From: Sarcocystis neurona
Taxonomy: Eukaryota > Apicomplexa > Conoidasida > Eucoccidiorida > Sarcocystidae
Assembly: GCA_000727475.1 (NCBI GenBank)
Contig: KL647316.1
Coordinates: 1,343,750 to 1,407,749, forward strand
Length of the DNA: 64,000 nucleotides
Direction: 5' to 3'
Below the pieces are notes generated by a model. It was not told the origin of the DNA and made no database searches. It saw only the letters and a list, made by a program, of their open reading frames with translations. Position 1 is the stretch's first letter. Every line of letters begins with the position of its first letter. The position numbers and the translations under genes were made by a program. Below, piece by piece: positions 45,865 through 56,335 of the stretch.

Positions 45865-46330
45865 CCTCACTAATACTACGAGACCTACTAGCGCTGCTAT
45901 AACTATTACTACTACTACTACTACTACTACTACCACGACGACTACTACCACGACTATGGCTGCTAGTACCACTACCACTACTACTACTACTGCCAGCACT
46001 ACTGCTACTACCACTACTACTACTGCTACTACTACCGCTACTACCACTACTATCACTACTACCACTACTACCAGTAGTACTACTACTACTACTACCACTA
46101 CTACTACTACTACCACGACTATTACCACTACTAACACTACTACCATCCACCATTACTACTACTACTACAACTACTACTACCACCACGTGTAGTAATACTG
46201 CTACTACTACTAGTACTACGACTACGACTACTGGTACTACTACCACAAGTACCACTACTACCACGAGTACTACTACTACTGCTACTACTACTATTACTAC
46301 TACTACTACTGACTACTGCAACGGCGACTA
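45865..46330. repeat. ACT/CTA trinucleotide array (inverted sense)
   Basis: Long ACT/CTA array on + (tactactactac with ccacga variants), the reverse complement of the arrays at 41.7 and 43.4 kb. Open frames for poly-Thr, poly-Ser and poly-Val across it are artefacts. Confidence 0.92.
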
Positions 46331-46584
46331 CTGCGAGGACTGCAGTTCGTGCGACGACTCCCGCGAGGACTGGGAATGGTGATAGTGGTGGGGCGCATAC
46401 TGCCAGTACTGCTGCTGCTTCTGCCATCACTACTGTTGTTCCTCGTGCCGCTCTGCTAGCACCACTCGCAGGAAACCTCTTACGACTCTCTGAAGTTATC
46501 CTTGTCCAGGTAGGAGTCTTCTTGCTGATCCATGGTTGCTTCACCACTGCTGTTTGTTATAGTGCCCCTAGAGCACGACCACGG

Positions 46585-46890
46585 GTCCTCTCATGAGTAC
46601 TAGTACCACGAGTTCTGCTACCTGGGCCACGACCACAGAAAGTGCTGCTACGACGAGAACGACTCCTACTTGTGGGAGAAGCCATACGACTTACAAACGT
46701 ACTACTACATCTACTACGAGTGCGACGTACAACACTTCACGCTAATCCCCCTCGTATTTACTACTGATACGAATACTAACACTGCTGCTACTACTAGTGG
46801 TACACGAGGACTACTAGTACTACTACTAGGATTATTGCGACGACCACTACCACGACTATCACTACTACTACTACTACGACGACGACGACA
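46585..46890. repeat. ACT/ACG trinucleotide array
   Basis: Imperfect ACT/ACG/CTA array, same sense as 45865-46330. No coding signal. Confidence 0.8.
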
Positions 46891-47081
46891 ATGAGTCTTC
46901 GTATCGTTGAGCTTGTCAACTGCATCTCGTCAGTGTTGAGGGAGCAGCTGTAGATGCAGTTTAAAGCGAGAGGCGGCCTGCTCTATGCTGGTGCGGCTCC
47001 GACGCTCCCTGTGAGACGAAAAGAGAGGCTGCTGGTGGTGCTTTTCATCGACGTCCCTCGCCAGCAGCTGCTGTGTTGCTG

Positions 47082-47465
47082 CTACTGAGCCGTTCCCGCC
47101 GCTTCTGGTGTTGCTGCTCTGACGGGCAGTGAACTGCTGCTGCGGCTGCTGCTGCTAGTGCTGCCGAGGAAGCTTGCATGGATGTCACTGCTAATGATAG
47201 AGCCTGCGCCGCTGTTGCTGGTGAGGAAGGGGGGAGGGGATGGACTTAGACGTTGCTGCTGCTGGCCTCCGTGCGTATCTGCATGAGCACCAGCAGATGC
47301 CCCGACGGGATAACAACGTGCTATGGCTACTGCGGGAGGACTACACGGTGCTGCTGCTGTCGCGGCGATTGTGACGCTGGAGGCGAAAGCAGCTGCTGTC
47401 GCGGCGATTGTGACGCTGGAGGCGAAAGCAGCTGCTGGCGCTGCTGCTTTATCCATCGAGCACAA
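47082..47465 (-). CDS. candidate Ala/Ser-rich exon on -, unknown
   Basis: Frame MCSMDKAAAPAAAFASSVTI with a duplicated 13-residue block (AFASSVTIAATAA, from a 39-bp DNA duplication at about 47357-47435), then Gln, Pro and Ser-rich text ending AAGTAQ. CAG reads on -, the sense seen in exons of this region. Protein-like text on - also occurs at 47902-48048 (GLPQENRHVFSVVSAALRTV). No domain. Confidence 0.28.
   Translation of the reverse strand: MCSMDKAAAPAAAFASSVTIAATAAAFASSVTIAATAAAPCSPPAVAIARCYPVGASAGAHADTHGGQQQQRLSPSPPPFLTSNSGAGSIISSDIHASFLGSTSSSSRSSSSLPVRAATPEAAGTAQ
47357..47435. repeat. 39-bp tandem duplication
   Basis: Two copies of gtcgcggcgattgtgacgct plus ggaggcgaaagcagctgct in direct tandem, essentially identical. 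Confidence 0.9.
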
Positions 47466-48397
47466 GGCTCAAGGCGCTTTCCGTGTAGTCACCTTTGCAT
47501 CATTGCGAGCTCACCTGTCGAAGTAAAATCTATATGTGGGTACGTATTTTGGGAACTCTAGTGTGTCAGCACATTACTCTCTTACCTCAACGTGTAAACA
47601 AATGTATATATATGTATAAAAAGATGAGTATATATATATATATTTGCAGATGCATCATTACGCCAATGTACATGCATACGGTAGATATTCTATGTACAGT
47701 TGACCTTGGTAAGTCAACGCGGTGATCTGTCATGTCCCACTACTCGTTTCCCGATTTGATTCATTTTAGCGCTCGGTCGCCCTCATCGGCACCGTCACCA
47801 GCACCCGCTGCTTTGCTTTATTTTCGTTGCTTTTCTCGTTTTTCGTTTTCATTTATTACCGTCTTGCCCTCCCGTTCTGCTGCGTCTTCGGTTCGTCGTC
47901 ATCTGTTTCTTTTCTTTTCGTACTCGTCCACTGCGGAAGCAGCAAGTGCTGATCTGCCTACCGTACGCAACGCTGCAGACACGACAGAAAAAACGTGTCT
48001 GTTTTCCTGTGGAAGCCCTTTGGACTTCTGTTGCTGACAAGGAGGGGACGCTGGTGAAAGGAAGAAATTAAATATTGAGGTCGTGAACTTTGTCATGCGC
48101 AGTAGATGGAAGGAAGCGGACTGAGAAAGCAGACGCCGCAGTGGTGCCCACCTGTGTGGTCGTCCATACATGTATGAGTATGAAAAGGAATAATATACAT
48201 ATCGTTAATTGTAAGTAAACACATACATATATGTATTTGTACACGCACAAGTGCTCACGTACACAGCTCTCTGTACATGTGTATATGAATATGTATATAT
48301 ATATATATATATGCGTACGGCTTTGTGAGTATACATATATATATATATGTATATAGAGAGAGATAGGGCGACGGAATCCAGATGGTGACGCTTGCAG

Positions 48398-48600
48398 TTC
48401 AAGAGCTGCTGCCGTCGAGGAGACAGAGGAAGAGCAGCAGAGGCAGCTAAAAAAAGAAATCCTATATACAGCACCAGCAGCAGCGACAGCAAGAGGAGGA
48501 GGAGCAACAGCAACAGCGGCAGGGGGAGCAGTCGCAGGGGTGGCCACGGCAGCACCCGCTGCAACCGCAAGAGTAGTCGTAGGTCCCCCACGAAATTGCA
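48398..48600 (+). CDS. candidate Glu/Gln/Ala exon of unidentified + gene
   Basis: After acgcttgcag the frame reads SRAAAVEETEEEQQRQLKKE, ILYTAPAAATARGGGAT and ATARVVVGPPRNCTPTTY. The 3' end is uncertain (gtagtc, gtaggt or gtatac). It probably belongs with 48957-49154. Confidence 0.32.
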
Positions 48601-48956
48601 CGCCTACCACATATATGTCTATATATTTGTATACACACATCTGCGGACTCTCGAGTGAGCACTCGGGTGGTCTGCACCACTATATATATGTATATATATA
48701 TATATCTATCTATATATATATCTGTAACTACGCATTTACAGTCACTACTGGAATCAGTCATCTTACGCGCCCGAAGAATCCGATTGACGTGTGTACACAT
48801 CTGTATGTATATAGCGAAACTGGTACAGTGTTGCTATCTGTGTAACTCTGTTCTGCAGCAGATACCATTATATTAAATCTTTCTAAGTATGCATTAGTCT
48901 GCCATATATATATATATATATATACATGTACATATATATTATTTTCAACTTTTCAG

Positions 48957-49154
48957 GAACTGCTCGGGAACTGAACATGAAAGAAAAACGTGTGCACACT
49001 TGCACTACCCCAAAAGAATCTCGTGCTACTCTCTCTCTTTCAAAAGGAGGTTCTGTCGTGGTCCAATGTGGCAGCGCAGTGTTTCCCTCACTTCCTGAAT
49101 CGTATGACCATTTGTACAAGAGAAAGAAGCAGCTTCCCGGTGTGCTATTCTATT
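48957..49154 (+). CDS. clean internal exon of unidentified + gene
   Basis: Good acceptor (caacttttcag) and consensus donor (gtaagt at 49155). Reads TARELNMKEKRVHTCTTPKE, LSLSKGGSVVVQCGSAVFPS and LPESYDHLYKRKKQLPGVLF, free of low complexity. Phase: two bases complete a codon at the start, one left over. No family recognised. No secure next exon was found in 49155-53600. Confidence 0.45.
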
Positions 49155-49341
49155 GTAAGTTCTACATAAAAGGTTTCGCCGTGTTACTCACTCCGGCAAA
49201 AAATCAGCTTTGAAACAAATAAGCGCTTCCAGAGAGGGGACGCATACAGGGAAAAGGGAAGAGAACTCCTAACGTGCCTGTATCTGCTGCTGAAGGCCTG
49301 CCAAATACGAGAATCGCACGTACGCGCTGTTGCACATAGAT

Positions 49342-49372
<31 letters not shown>

Positions 49373-49481
49373 TCAAACGTATGTATACGTATATGCGCAT
49401 GTGTGTACACATGTGAACACATTAGTCTAGAGGTATGTGTATATATCATCATTCATGCGGACGTGTACGTATGTGTATACG

Positions 49482-49516
<35 letters not shown>

Positions 49517-52230
49517 GTATACATACATGTACGTAAATGCATATATGTTCAATAAGCATATATATAAGAAAAAATGTGTCAGTCTACACACGTGTGTACG
49601 TCTCCGCGAATATTAAGCATTGCGTATGTACATGCATGTGTACTTCATACACGCACGTGCAAGGTTTTCTCAACTCGTCAAAGCCTCTCTTCGCTACTAT
49701 TGTATACTGAGTGAGCCGCAACTGCTAGAGGAGGAATGCTGCAATCAAAGCCGCTCGTAGAACTGTTTTGTTCCGCCGCTCCTGCACCAACTCATATATG
49801 CGTAGATAAGTGCGCACCTGCAAGACGTGAATGGGTCCATCTGTATATGTTGACTTCAATACACGGACACCCAAATATATGTGAACGCGCAGGGCGACAG
49901 CTTGACACTTTCATATACATAGATACATATGTGGATAGATATAAACAAAAATACGCATTGCGTGGGTGTGTATCTACTAACATCCTTTTTATACCGGGGG
50001 AAGAAGACATTCACCAGGAGTCGCACGTGTAGACGCATAGGTACTTGCACGTGAACTTCGCAGAAAAAGTTTGTTAGGAAATTGTTAGCACAGCTGCCAA
50101 TAACGGGCGGTTTGGACAGCGGTCTTCTTGTGGTGCTGGTGCCTCCGGGTGAAGGACATAGCAGTAGAAGAGGCAGGAAAACGAATAAAGACTGGTGGCT
50201 ACAGACAACATCTTGAGTTCGTATCGTTGCAGCGTAGAATCATTGCGAATTACATACACTAGGCATCCACGACAGACAATAAAGTTTCATCTGTTTTAGA
50301 GAATGTGAGTTCTTTTCCTCCATGCAGACCCAGGAAATCTTCTACGCTTCTCTAGTTGGGAAACTTGCACGCGGAAGGGATCATGAGTCCACATACCCGG
50401 ATCACAGTCAAATAGTACTTTGCTGGGTGGTTGTCACAACTAATACGTACGTCTGTGGATGAAATAATGTTTCACTCCACACGCTGCCATACACTCCTGT
50501 ATATGCTATGTACCAGTGTTTGATTTGGGGGGGCTGTATCGTGTGTACGTTTGCTCGCGCCCATCTGCCACATTGAAAGAATTGTAAACCTTCGTTTGTC
50601 AACTAGAGCAAAACTCCAGACCCGCACATTTATGATTCACTTCGTCGTCTAAAATTCCGACTTCCAAGGCAAAAGGAAAACAAACGATACGAGTGAATCA
50701 CGGTCCAAGGCCTACACACGCACGTGAGGACATCATCACCTACAGATTTCACGCTGTCCATATACGTATGTATATATGTATATATATATATACATATATG
50801 TCTGTGTGGTGTCGATTTATGCATGAGTAGATTTTTGGACACACATAAACACGCAGCTGGATTTTCGTTGCCTGTGTACACACTTGTATACGCGCACGTG
50901 CGTACAACTACTTTAATGCCGGAAAGAGAAACCTACGGCGGAGTGGACGCGCTTACCTCTCCCCCACCTATGTGAGCACGTAAGCGCGAGCGTACCCACG
51001 TGTCTTAGAGATGTACACATCAGCAGCAGCAGCAGTCATGGAAGCGTAAAGAAATATCGAATAGAAATGCCCTCTTCCTGCGTGTGTGTTCCCCGGTGGT
51101 ACACGGGTCGTCACGCAGAGATCCAGATGCACAAAAAGACGTCTGCCGGCGAGCAACTCTCGGCGCAACTCCTCTAGAAATACAACATTTTGCAGCTCCT
51201 CAATGTAGCAAGTGTTCACAGTAGTCTACTCGAACTCAGCTATGAAAGAACGCGCAACTCGTGTGACTAAAGAACTACATATGCATCCGTGTTTAGACAG
51301 TCACGCATAGAGAGGCGCGTACGCGTCCGCATTTGCGTAACTCTTTACTATGCTCTTCTGCTTAGAGCATATATACGCAGACACCCGTGTACAGGTAGCG
51401 GGGTATATGCGTACATTCATTCGACTATGTACTGCATTTGTGTCCTTGAGGACTTCACTCCCAGCAGTATTTTCACTCACTGCAACTACGGCTACACACA
51501 AGGCCTCTGCACGCTGAGCAAACACATCCACGACTCCCCGGTCTGCGCCTCCGCGCCTTTCAAAATTAAAGAAGAAAAAGTTTGCTCCATTAGAGCTTCT
51601 AGGTGCACTCGAAGGATGTGTCTACAACAGGAGCGTACAAGGAAAAAAAAGAACGTACGCGTGAGAATGTGGTGAGCCCATGCACTGCAGGCCTGCGTCT
51701 TGGTCCGCGTTAGTGTGAGGCGTGTAATAATGCAGTTCTTATGGGACAAAGGTGGTTCTGCGACCAAACACATATACATACGATCACACCTATGTGTACT
51801 CCTATTGTGTGTATAAAGATACACATTAATTGACCTACACGTACACTCAATATTTGTCTGCAGTAGGAAGAGGGCACCTTTGTATTCAAATATACATATA
51901 TATATATAGATATATCGGTAGTGGCACGTAGTGTACAACAGCTGTAAAGGCGATGCGCCATACAATCACAGAAGCGCAGATATACACAGGGAAAGATCCG
52001 TACCGTAGTACGCTCAAATCTACGTACTGGTTAGTGGCGCTATTCACTTGCAATTTCCCCTTCATAACGCGCACAAAGATGTACAAGCGTATTCTTTCCG
52101 TCTTTTACTGTCTCCCCGTGCACAAAAATAGAGGACACGTATCCGTTCATGGGTTGATCCATGCCTGTCGAGATGTAACACAACGCTAACAAAGTAGCCA
52201 AGATACGGACTTCCTACCCACGCCGCCGCT

Positions 52231-52929
52231 TCAGTGGTTTCGTTGCGGCAACGTACGGAGGACACTCTTAGTCCAAGTCCGAATGCATATGCAAATATAT
52301 TTCTGTGCATACACGTGCTCATATATACGCTGGTGAAGGCGAATTACTGCTATCTGGCAACACACACGGATGCAAAACATTACGCACAGGTGTTGATGGC
52401 TCTGCTTCGATGTGGACATATGGATACGCTTGTATACGTCTGCATATATGTGTGCAGAGATTCGCAGAATTTGATGGACGGGTGTGTGTGGGTATATATA
52501 TATATATATATATGAGTAAAAAACGGTCCAGAGATAGAGAGAACAAAGCGCGCGGATATTCGAAGGTTTATTACAGCTTCTCCGCAGGAACTCTTCGTCT
52601 ACAAACCTCGATAACAGGGAACATATCATTTGATTAGAGGCCACTTTTCCATTTTTATCTTCTGTAGCTTCATCTTTTAAAGAGGTCGCGTTTTTTTGGG
52701 ATCGACAAGCGTCGCGCATGCGCGTACGGTATATTACCACAGGCATGCGCTGCTCTCTTTCAATACGTACATATTTGTCGCTCTTTATACGATCCTGTGT
52801 GAATAGATCATTTGTTGTCCAAGAAGAGCCGATGATTTGTGGGCATTTTTCTCGCTTCGACTCAAACAGTTCGTCTCCTTCGGTCTTCCCGGTGTTCTCC
52901 GGCGCGCCGCCGTTGCCGTTCCACCACAC
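52231..52929 (-). CDS. hypothetical ORF on - (protein-like N-terminal part)
   Basis: Starts MWWNGNGGAPENTGKTEGDE. About 140 codons of balanced composition follow (KCPQIIGSSWTTNDLFTQDR, PVVIYRTRMRDACRSQKNAT, LLSRFVDEEFLRRSCNKPSN), then it runs into TA microsatellite, which would be intron. No domain. Could be one exon of a - gene. Confidence 0.25.
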   Translation of the reverse strand: MWWNGNGGAPENTGKTEGDELFESKREKCPQIIGSSWTTNDLFTQDRIKSDKYVRIEREQRMPVVIYRTRMRDACRSQKNATSLKDEATEDKNGKVASNQMICSLLSRFVDEEFLRRSCNKPSNIRALCSLYLWTVFYSYIYIYIYPHTPVHQILRISAHIYADVYKRIHMSTSKQSHQHLCVMFCIRVCCQIAVIRLHQRIYEHVYAQKYICICIRTWTKSVLRTLPQRNH

Positions 52930-53045
52930 GTAATAACCCTGCGTGGTCTTCTCTGCCGACGAGGACTACTACTTCTTGAATCTGTGTTCCTTCTGAAGAG
53001 TGTTGTGCGGACTCATTTTCTTCGTTCGTCGAGGTGTCTTCTACT

Positions 53046-53414
53046 TTATCTACTCTCCGTTTTTCTGATTGGGAGTCTACCGGCGGTCGACCGGCTCTTC
53101 ATTCCGCGTAGAGTTTTTCCTTTGACACATGCATCCCTGTCCTTGTGCTCCTTCTTTTTCCTGCTTAATGTTGTTCCGTCCTCTTTGTCCGGGCTCTGAG
53201 CTTGCCAAAGCTTTTCGGCCGTTGTGTCCCTCTCCCGTGGGTCAAGTTCCCGACTTGAAATGTTTTGCCCCTGGTAATGCTTCGATTTTTCGAAGCCGCT
53301 CCGTTCCTGTCTCGCCCCTCTCCTCGCGGATATATGATACCTCAAAGCGAAGTTTTTAGACGCAGTCATCTCTGCAGTGACGCGAAGCACGTGTATATAA
53401 ATCTCCCCAAACAT
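53046..53414 (-). CDS. hypothetical ORF on -, Lys/Arg-rich
   Basis: 122 codons, charged: FEKSKHYQGQNISSRELDPR, KEDGTTLSRKKKEHKDRDAC. Located just upstream (on -) of the 52231-52929 frame. On + this DNA is CT-rich, so the open frame may be compositional. Confidence 0.18.
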   Translation of the reverse strand: MFGEIYIHVLRVTAEMTASKNFALRYHISARRGARQERSGFEKSKHYQGQNISSRELDPRERDTTAEKLWQAQSPDKEDGTTLSRKKKEHKDRDACVKGKTLRGMKSRSTAGRLPIRKTESR

Positions 53415-53644
53415 TGCCGATGTATGTGTACGTACATGTGCAGCCGGCTCCTTTCGTCCTGCGACGGCGTCGACGCCTGAGAAGCAGAACCAACAACTTC
53501 AGCGATACTCCTGCAAACTCAAAGTAGATGTCGCTACGGATACGTGGACGAACATAACAGTCTTTGCACGGACACGCACACGTGTATTTACAGATGTATC
53601 CGCATCAGGACGCCTTTACAACCGGTATCAAGCCGGGGTGGCTC

Positions 53645-53885
53645 TTATTGTGTGAGCCGCTTTATAATGCGTTGCCGCTGCTGTTGCTGCGTTGCTGCCA
53701 CGTGTGTGGAGGGTGAACTGCTGCTGTCCTGTCGTATTTCTCTCTGCTGCTGTATTGCTCCTTTCCTCCCCGCTGCTGGCGTTGCCGCTGCAGCTGCTGT
53801 GGGCTGCCGCCGTGCTTCAGCTGCGCGCTGCTCTCGGCTCGCCACCTCTCCTGTTACGCGGCGGCTGTCAGAAAAATTTGCTTCA
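53645..53885 (-). CDS. candidate terminal exon on -, Gln/Ala-rich
   Basis: On -, a CTG tract ends in gctgcgtag, then T plus EANFSDSRRVTGEVASREQR, AAEARRQPTAAAAATPAAGR, GAIQQQREIRQDSSSS and RQRIIKRLTQ with TAA at 53645-53647. The CTG-then-CAG order at the acceptor matches the + genes. Upstream - exons may lie in 54.57-55.12 kb (AAGETETDRAATAEEEDTVS). Divergent from HAKAI. No domain. Confidence 0.4.
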
Positions 53886-55006
53886 CTACGCAGCAGCAGC
53901 AGCAGTAGCACCTGTCAGTTGCTGCTTTCCTCTGCAGCTCTTCGTGGGCGTCTGCGTGTGTCTCTTTTTTAGTAGCTCCCCTCCTTCTCTCTTTATCTGT
54001 ATGTGTCCATATGCCTGTCCGTTCCCTTCTCCTCTATCTCCCTCTATATATATGTAAACTTCCGCGATATACATCCTTATAAATCGCCTCTGTAACACAC
54101 CAAGCCTATACACGCGTCTAGGTACATGGATGACCGTGATTTCCTCTGTGTTTGTGTGCAGTATATCAGAAACGTGCCGACGCAGCACCAGCAGCAGCAG
54201 CGTTCGGGTGTCTGGTTTTTCTCTAGCTTTCTAGGGTGCGCGGGTACTTATTCTAGAGACAGCGGCAGCTCCCCAAGCAGCAGGTCCGCATTATCTATCT
54301 ACAGCAGTCCTCTCCACGAGCAGCAGCAGCAGCAATAGCTCTGTCTTGTCCGCCTACAGCAGTCGTCTACACGAGGTGTAACAGCAGCAGCACGTTCTCA
54401 CGGGTTCTGCAGCCGCTTTAAATAGACGCAGCAGCGGCAGCAGCGCCTGCGACTGGACGCAGCAGCCGCCCCTAGCTTCCAGCTGCAGCGCCGCGCAGAG
54501 CAGCAGCAGCCGCCTGTTGTGCGGCTGCAGGTGGACGCTCGAACGGTTGAAGAAGGACACCGCACCGCACTACGCTGCACAGGAGGGGTAGGGGCAGCAG
54601 AACGCCTTTGGGTTCTCTTTGATTCTTGTGCGGCAGCAGCCGTAAGTAGCCGCTCCTGTAGCAGCAGCAGCAGATCGGTTTCGGCCGTGCGGCAGCGGGG
54701 ATGTGGCACGTGAAGCAGCAACAGCAGCTCCGCGTCCACTTCTACAACAGGAGCAGCAGCAGCAGCGACTTCTTTCCTCGTCGTCTTTCTTCATCAACAG
54801 CAGTGGCAGCTGCTTTCTTCTTGCTGCGGCTGTTCTTCCCTTGAGACTCACTGTGTCCTCTTCCTCTGCTGTAGCTGCTCTGTCTGTCTCTGTCTCTCCA
54901 GCAGCAGCAGCGTCGAATCTCGCCGCTGCTTGCGCGGCGCCAGCAGCACACAGTCGCCTGGTCCTGCTGCTCTCGCAGTTTCTGTCTCCCCTTCTTCGAT
55001 AGCACA

Positions 55007-55039
<33 letters not shown>

Positions 55040-55189
55040 TTTTCTGCTGTGATAGCAGGACGTCCCGCTCAGCCCTGCTGGGAGAGCTGCCGCTGCAGCT
55101 CCCCACCTCCTCTTGCTTCATCTACTCACCACGAATCAGACAACAGCAGCGTCGCCATCAGCGCCGCCACCAGCGCCTCCTCGCCTCTT
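53886..55189. repeat. CTG/CAG-rich intergenic or - intron DNA
   Basis: CTG on + to about 53960, TA/CT sequence to 54180, CAG on + at 54180-54780, then mixed CAG/CTG to 55150. The open - frame 54570-55121 is possible upstream coding for the - gene, but competing frames are equally open. Confidence 0.35.
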
Positions 55190-55642
55190 CCGCTTCAGCT
55201 ATTCCTTCTTCTTCTATTTCGTTTCCTTCTTCTGGATATCTTTCTGCTTCTTCTTCTTCATCTTCTGCCTCTTTTTGTTCTTCGTGATTTCCCTCCGTGT
55301 CCTGAGCCCGGGGCTTCTGGCAGCTGCTGTCCATCTCTGTGTTCCTCCTGTCTGAAAGGGCTGCCCTGGCCGGTGCGTGGTCCTTTCCTTCTTCTCGACT
55401 TCCCGCTTCTCCTTTTCTCCTCTCTCTGTATCTCGTCAAGGCCGTTGAACTTTCTGCTGCCCTCCTGTCACGCTGCTGCTTCCAGCCCCAGAGCAGCGTC
55501 AGCATCGGCACCGCTACTTCTTCTTCCTCTCCTCGTTTCGTCTTCGTTTTGCTCTCCGTCCTTTTCGTACTTCTCTTCGTCGTTTTCGCTCGTTTTCTTC
55601 TGCTCTCCTCCTATTCTTCACTGTTCCGTTCTGACTTGCGCG
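55190..55642 (+). promoter_or_regulatory. pyrimidine-rich leader upstream of HAKAI ATG
   Basis: About 450 bases of CT-rich DNA (ttcttcttctatttcg, cttcttcttcttcatc) directly before the ATG at 55643. In frame it would encode hydrophobic Leu/Phe/Ser text and is more plausibly 5' UTR or promoter. It lies between the divergent HAKAI gene and the putative - gene, so it may serve both. No core promoter motif is claimed. Confidence 0.35.
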
Positions 55643-56335
55643 ATGTACGGGGTGGGAGTGCGGAGCAGCAGCGGCAGCCGGCAGATGCAGCCGCCTTCTG
55701 GGGCCGCAGCAGCAGCAGGAGGCGCAGCGGGAGCCGTAGGGGGAGGCGGGACCTCGGCTATGTCGCTTTCGTCTGCGTCTGCGGCTGCGTATCCGCCGGG
55801 GATGAAAGTGCGAGCTGCAGGGGCGTATCACGGGAGCGTGTCTCGTCTCGCTTCGCTGCATGTGGCTGGGGGCGCAGGGGGGGATGCCGTCCCCCCGCTT
55901 GGCGGCGGCAGCGGCAGCAGCAGTCGCCTCCTGAGCAAACACGCAGGCAGACGAGCTAACGCTGTAGCGGCTGCTGCTGCTGCAGCTGGCGGCGGCCCCC
56001 CCCCACCTTCTCCCCCCGTTGCTGGTGCCGTTGGAGCGTCTGCTGCGGCTTCCTCGGCTGCTGCTGCTGCTGGTGCCGGTGGCCTGGCTGCTGTCTCCGC
56101 AGCACCGCAGTCCGTTGTCCACGGCGGCGCTCCTCCTCCGCCCGGCTGCCTGCAGGGCGCAGCCGGCGGGGCGTTCTACCACGGCTTCTCTGCTGCAGCT
56201 GCAGCAACAGCAGCAACGGCAGCAGCTATTCGAACGCAGCTCATCCCCGTGCAAGTGAAAAGCCTCGCAGGCGTGCAGGAGCACCTCTTCTTCTGCGTGC
56301 GCTGCTCTCTCCCCATGCCGAGCAAAACAAGAATT
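55643..56335 (+). CDS. HAKAI exon 1
   Basis: Start ATG chosen at the end of the CT-rich leader: MYGVGVRSSSGSRQMQPPSG. Gly/Ala/Pro low complexity follows, then IPVQVKSLAGVQEHLFFCVR and CSLPMPSKTRI, with consensus donor gtgagt at 56336 in phase 0. HLFFCxxC before the first intron is the start of the RING. Confidence 0.83.

Larger units (their letters stand above)
49155..53644. other. repeat-poor stretch, mostly unassigned
   Basis: TA runs only at 49330-49560, 50765-50805 and 52490-52512. Otherwise non-repetitive sequence with scattered 60-130 codon frames on both strands (for example + 49736-50032, + 51289-51675). No recognisable domain or RNA gene. Two protein-like frames on - at 52231-53414 are listed separately. 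Confidence 0.35.

Noticed and set aside
45704..46264. Poly-Thr, poly-Ser and poly-Val frames
   Set aside because: All derive from the ACT/CTA array after the PP2C stop.
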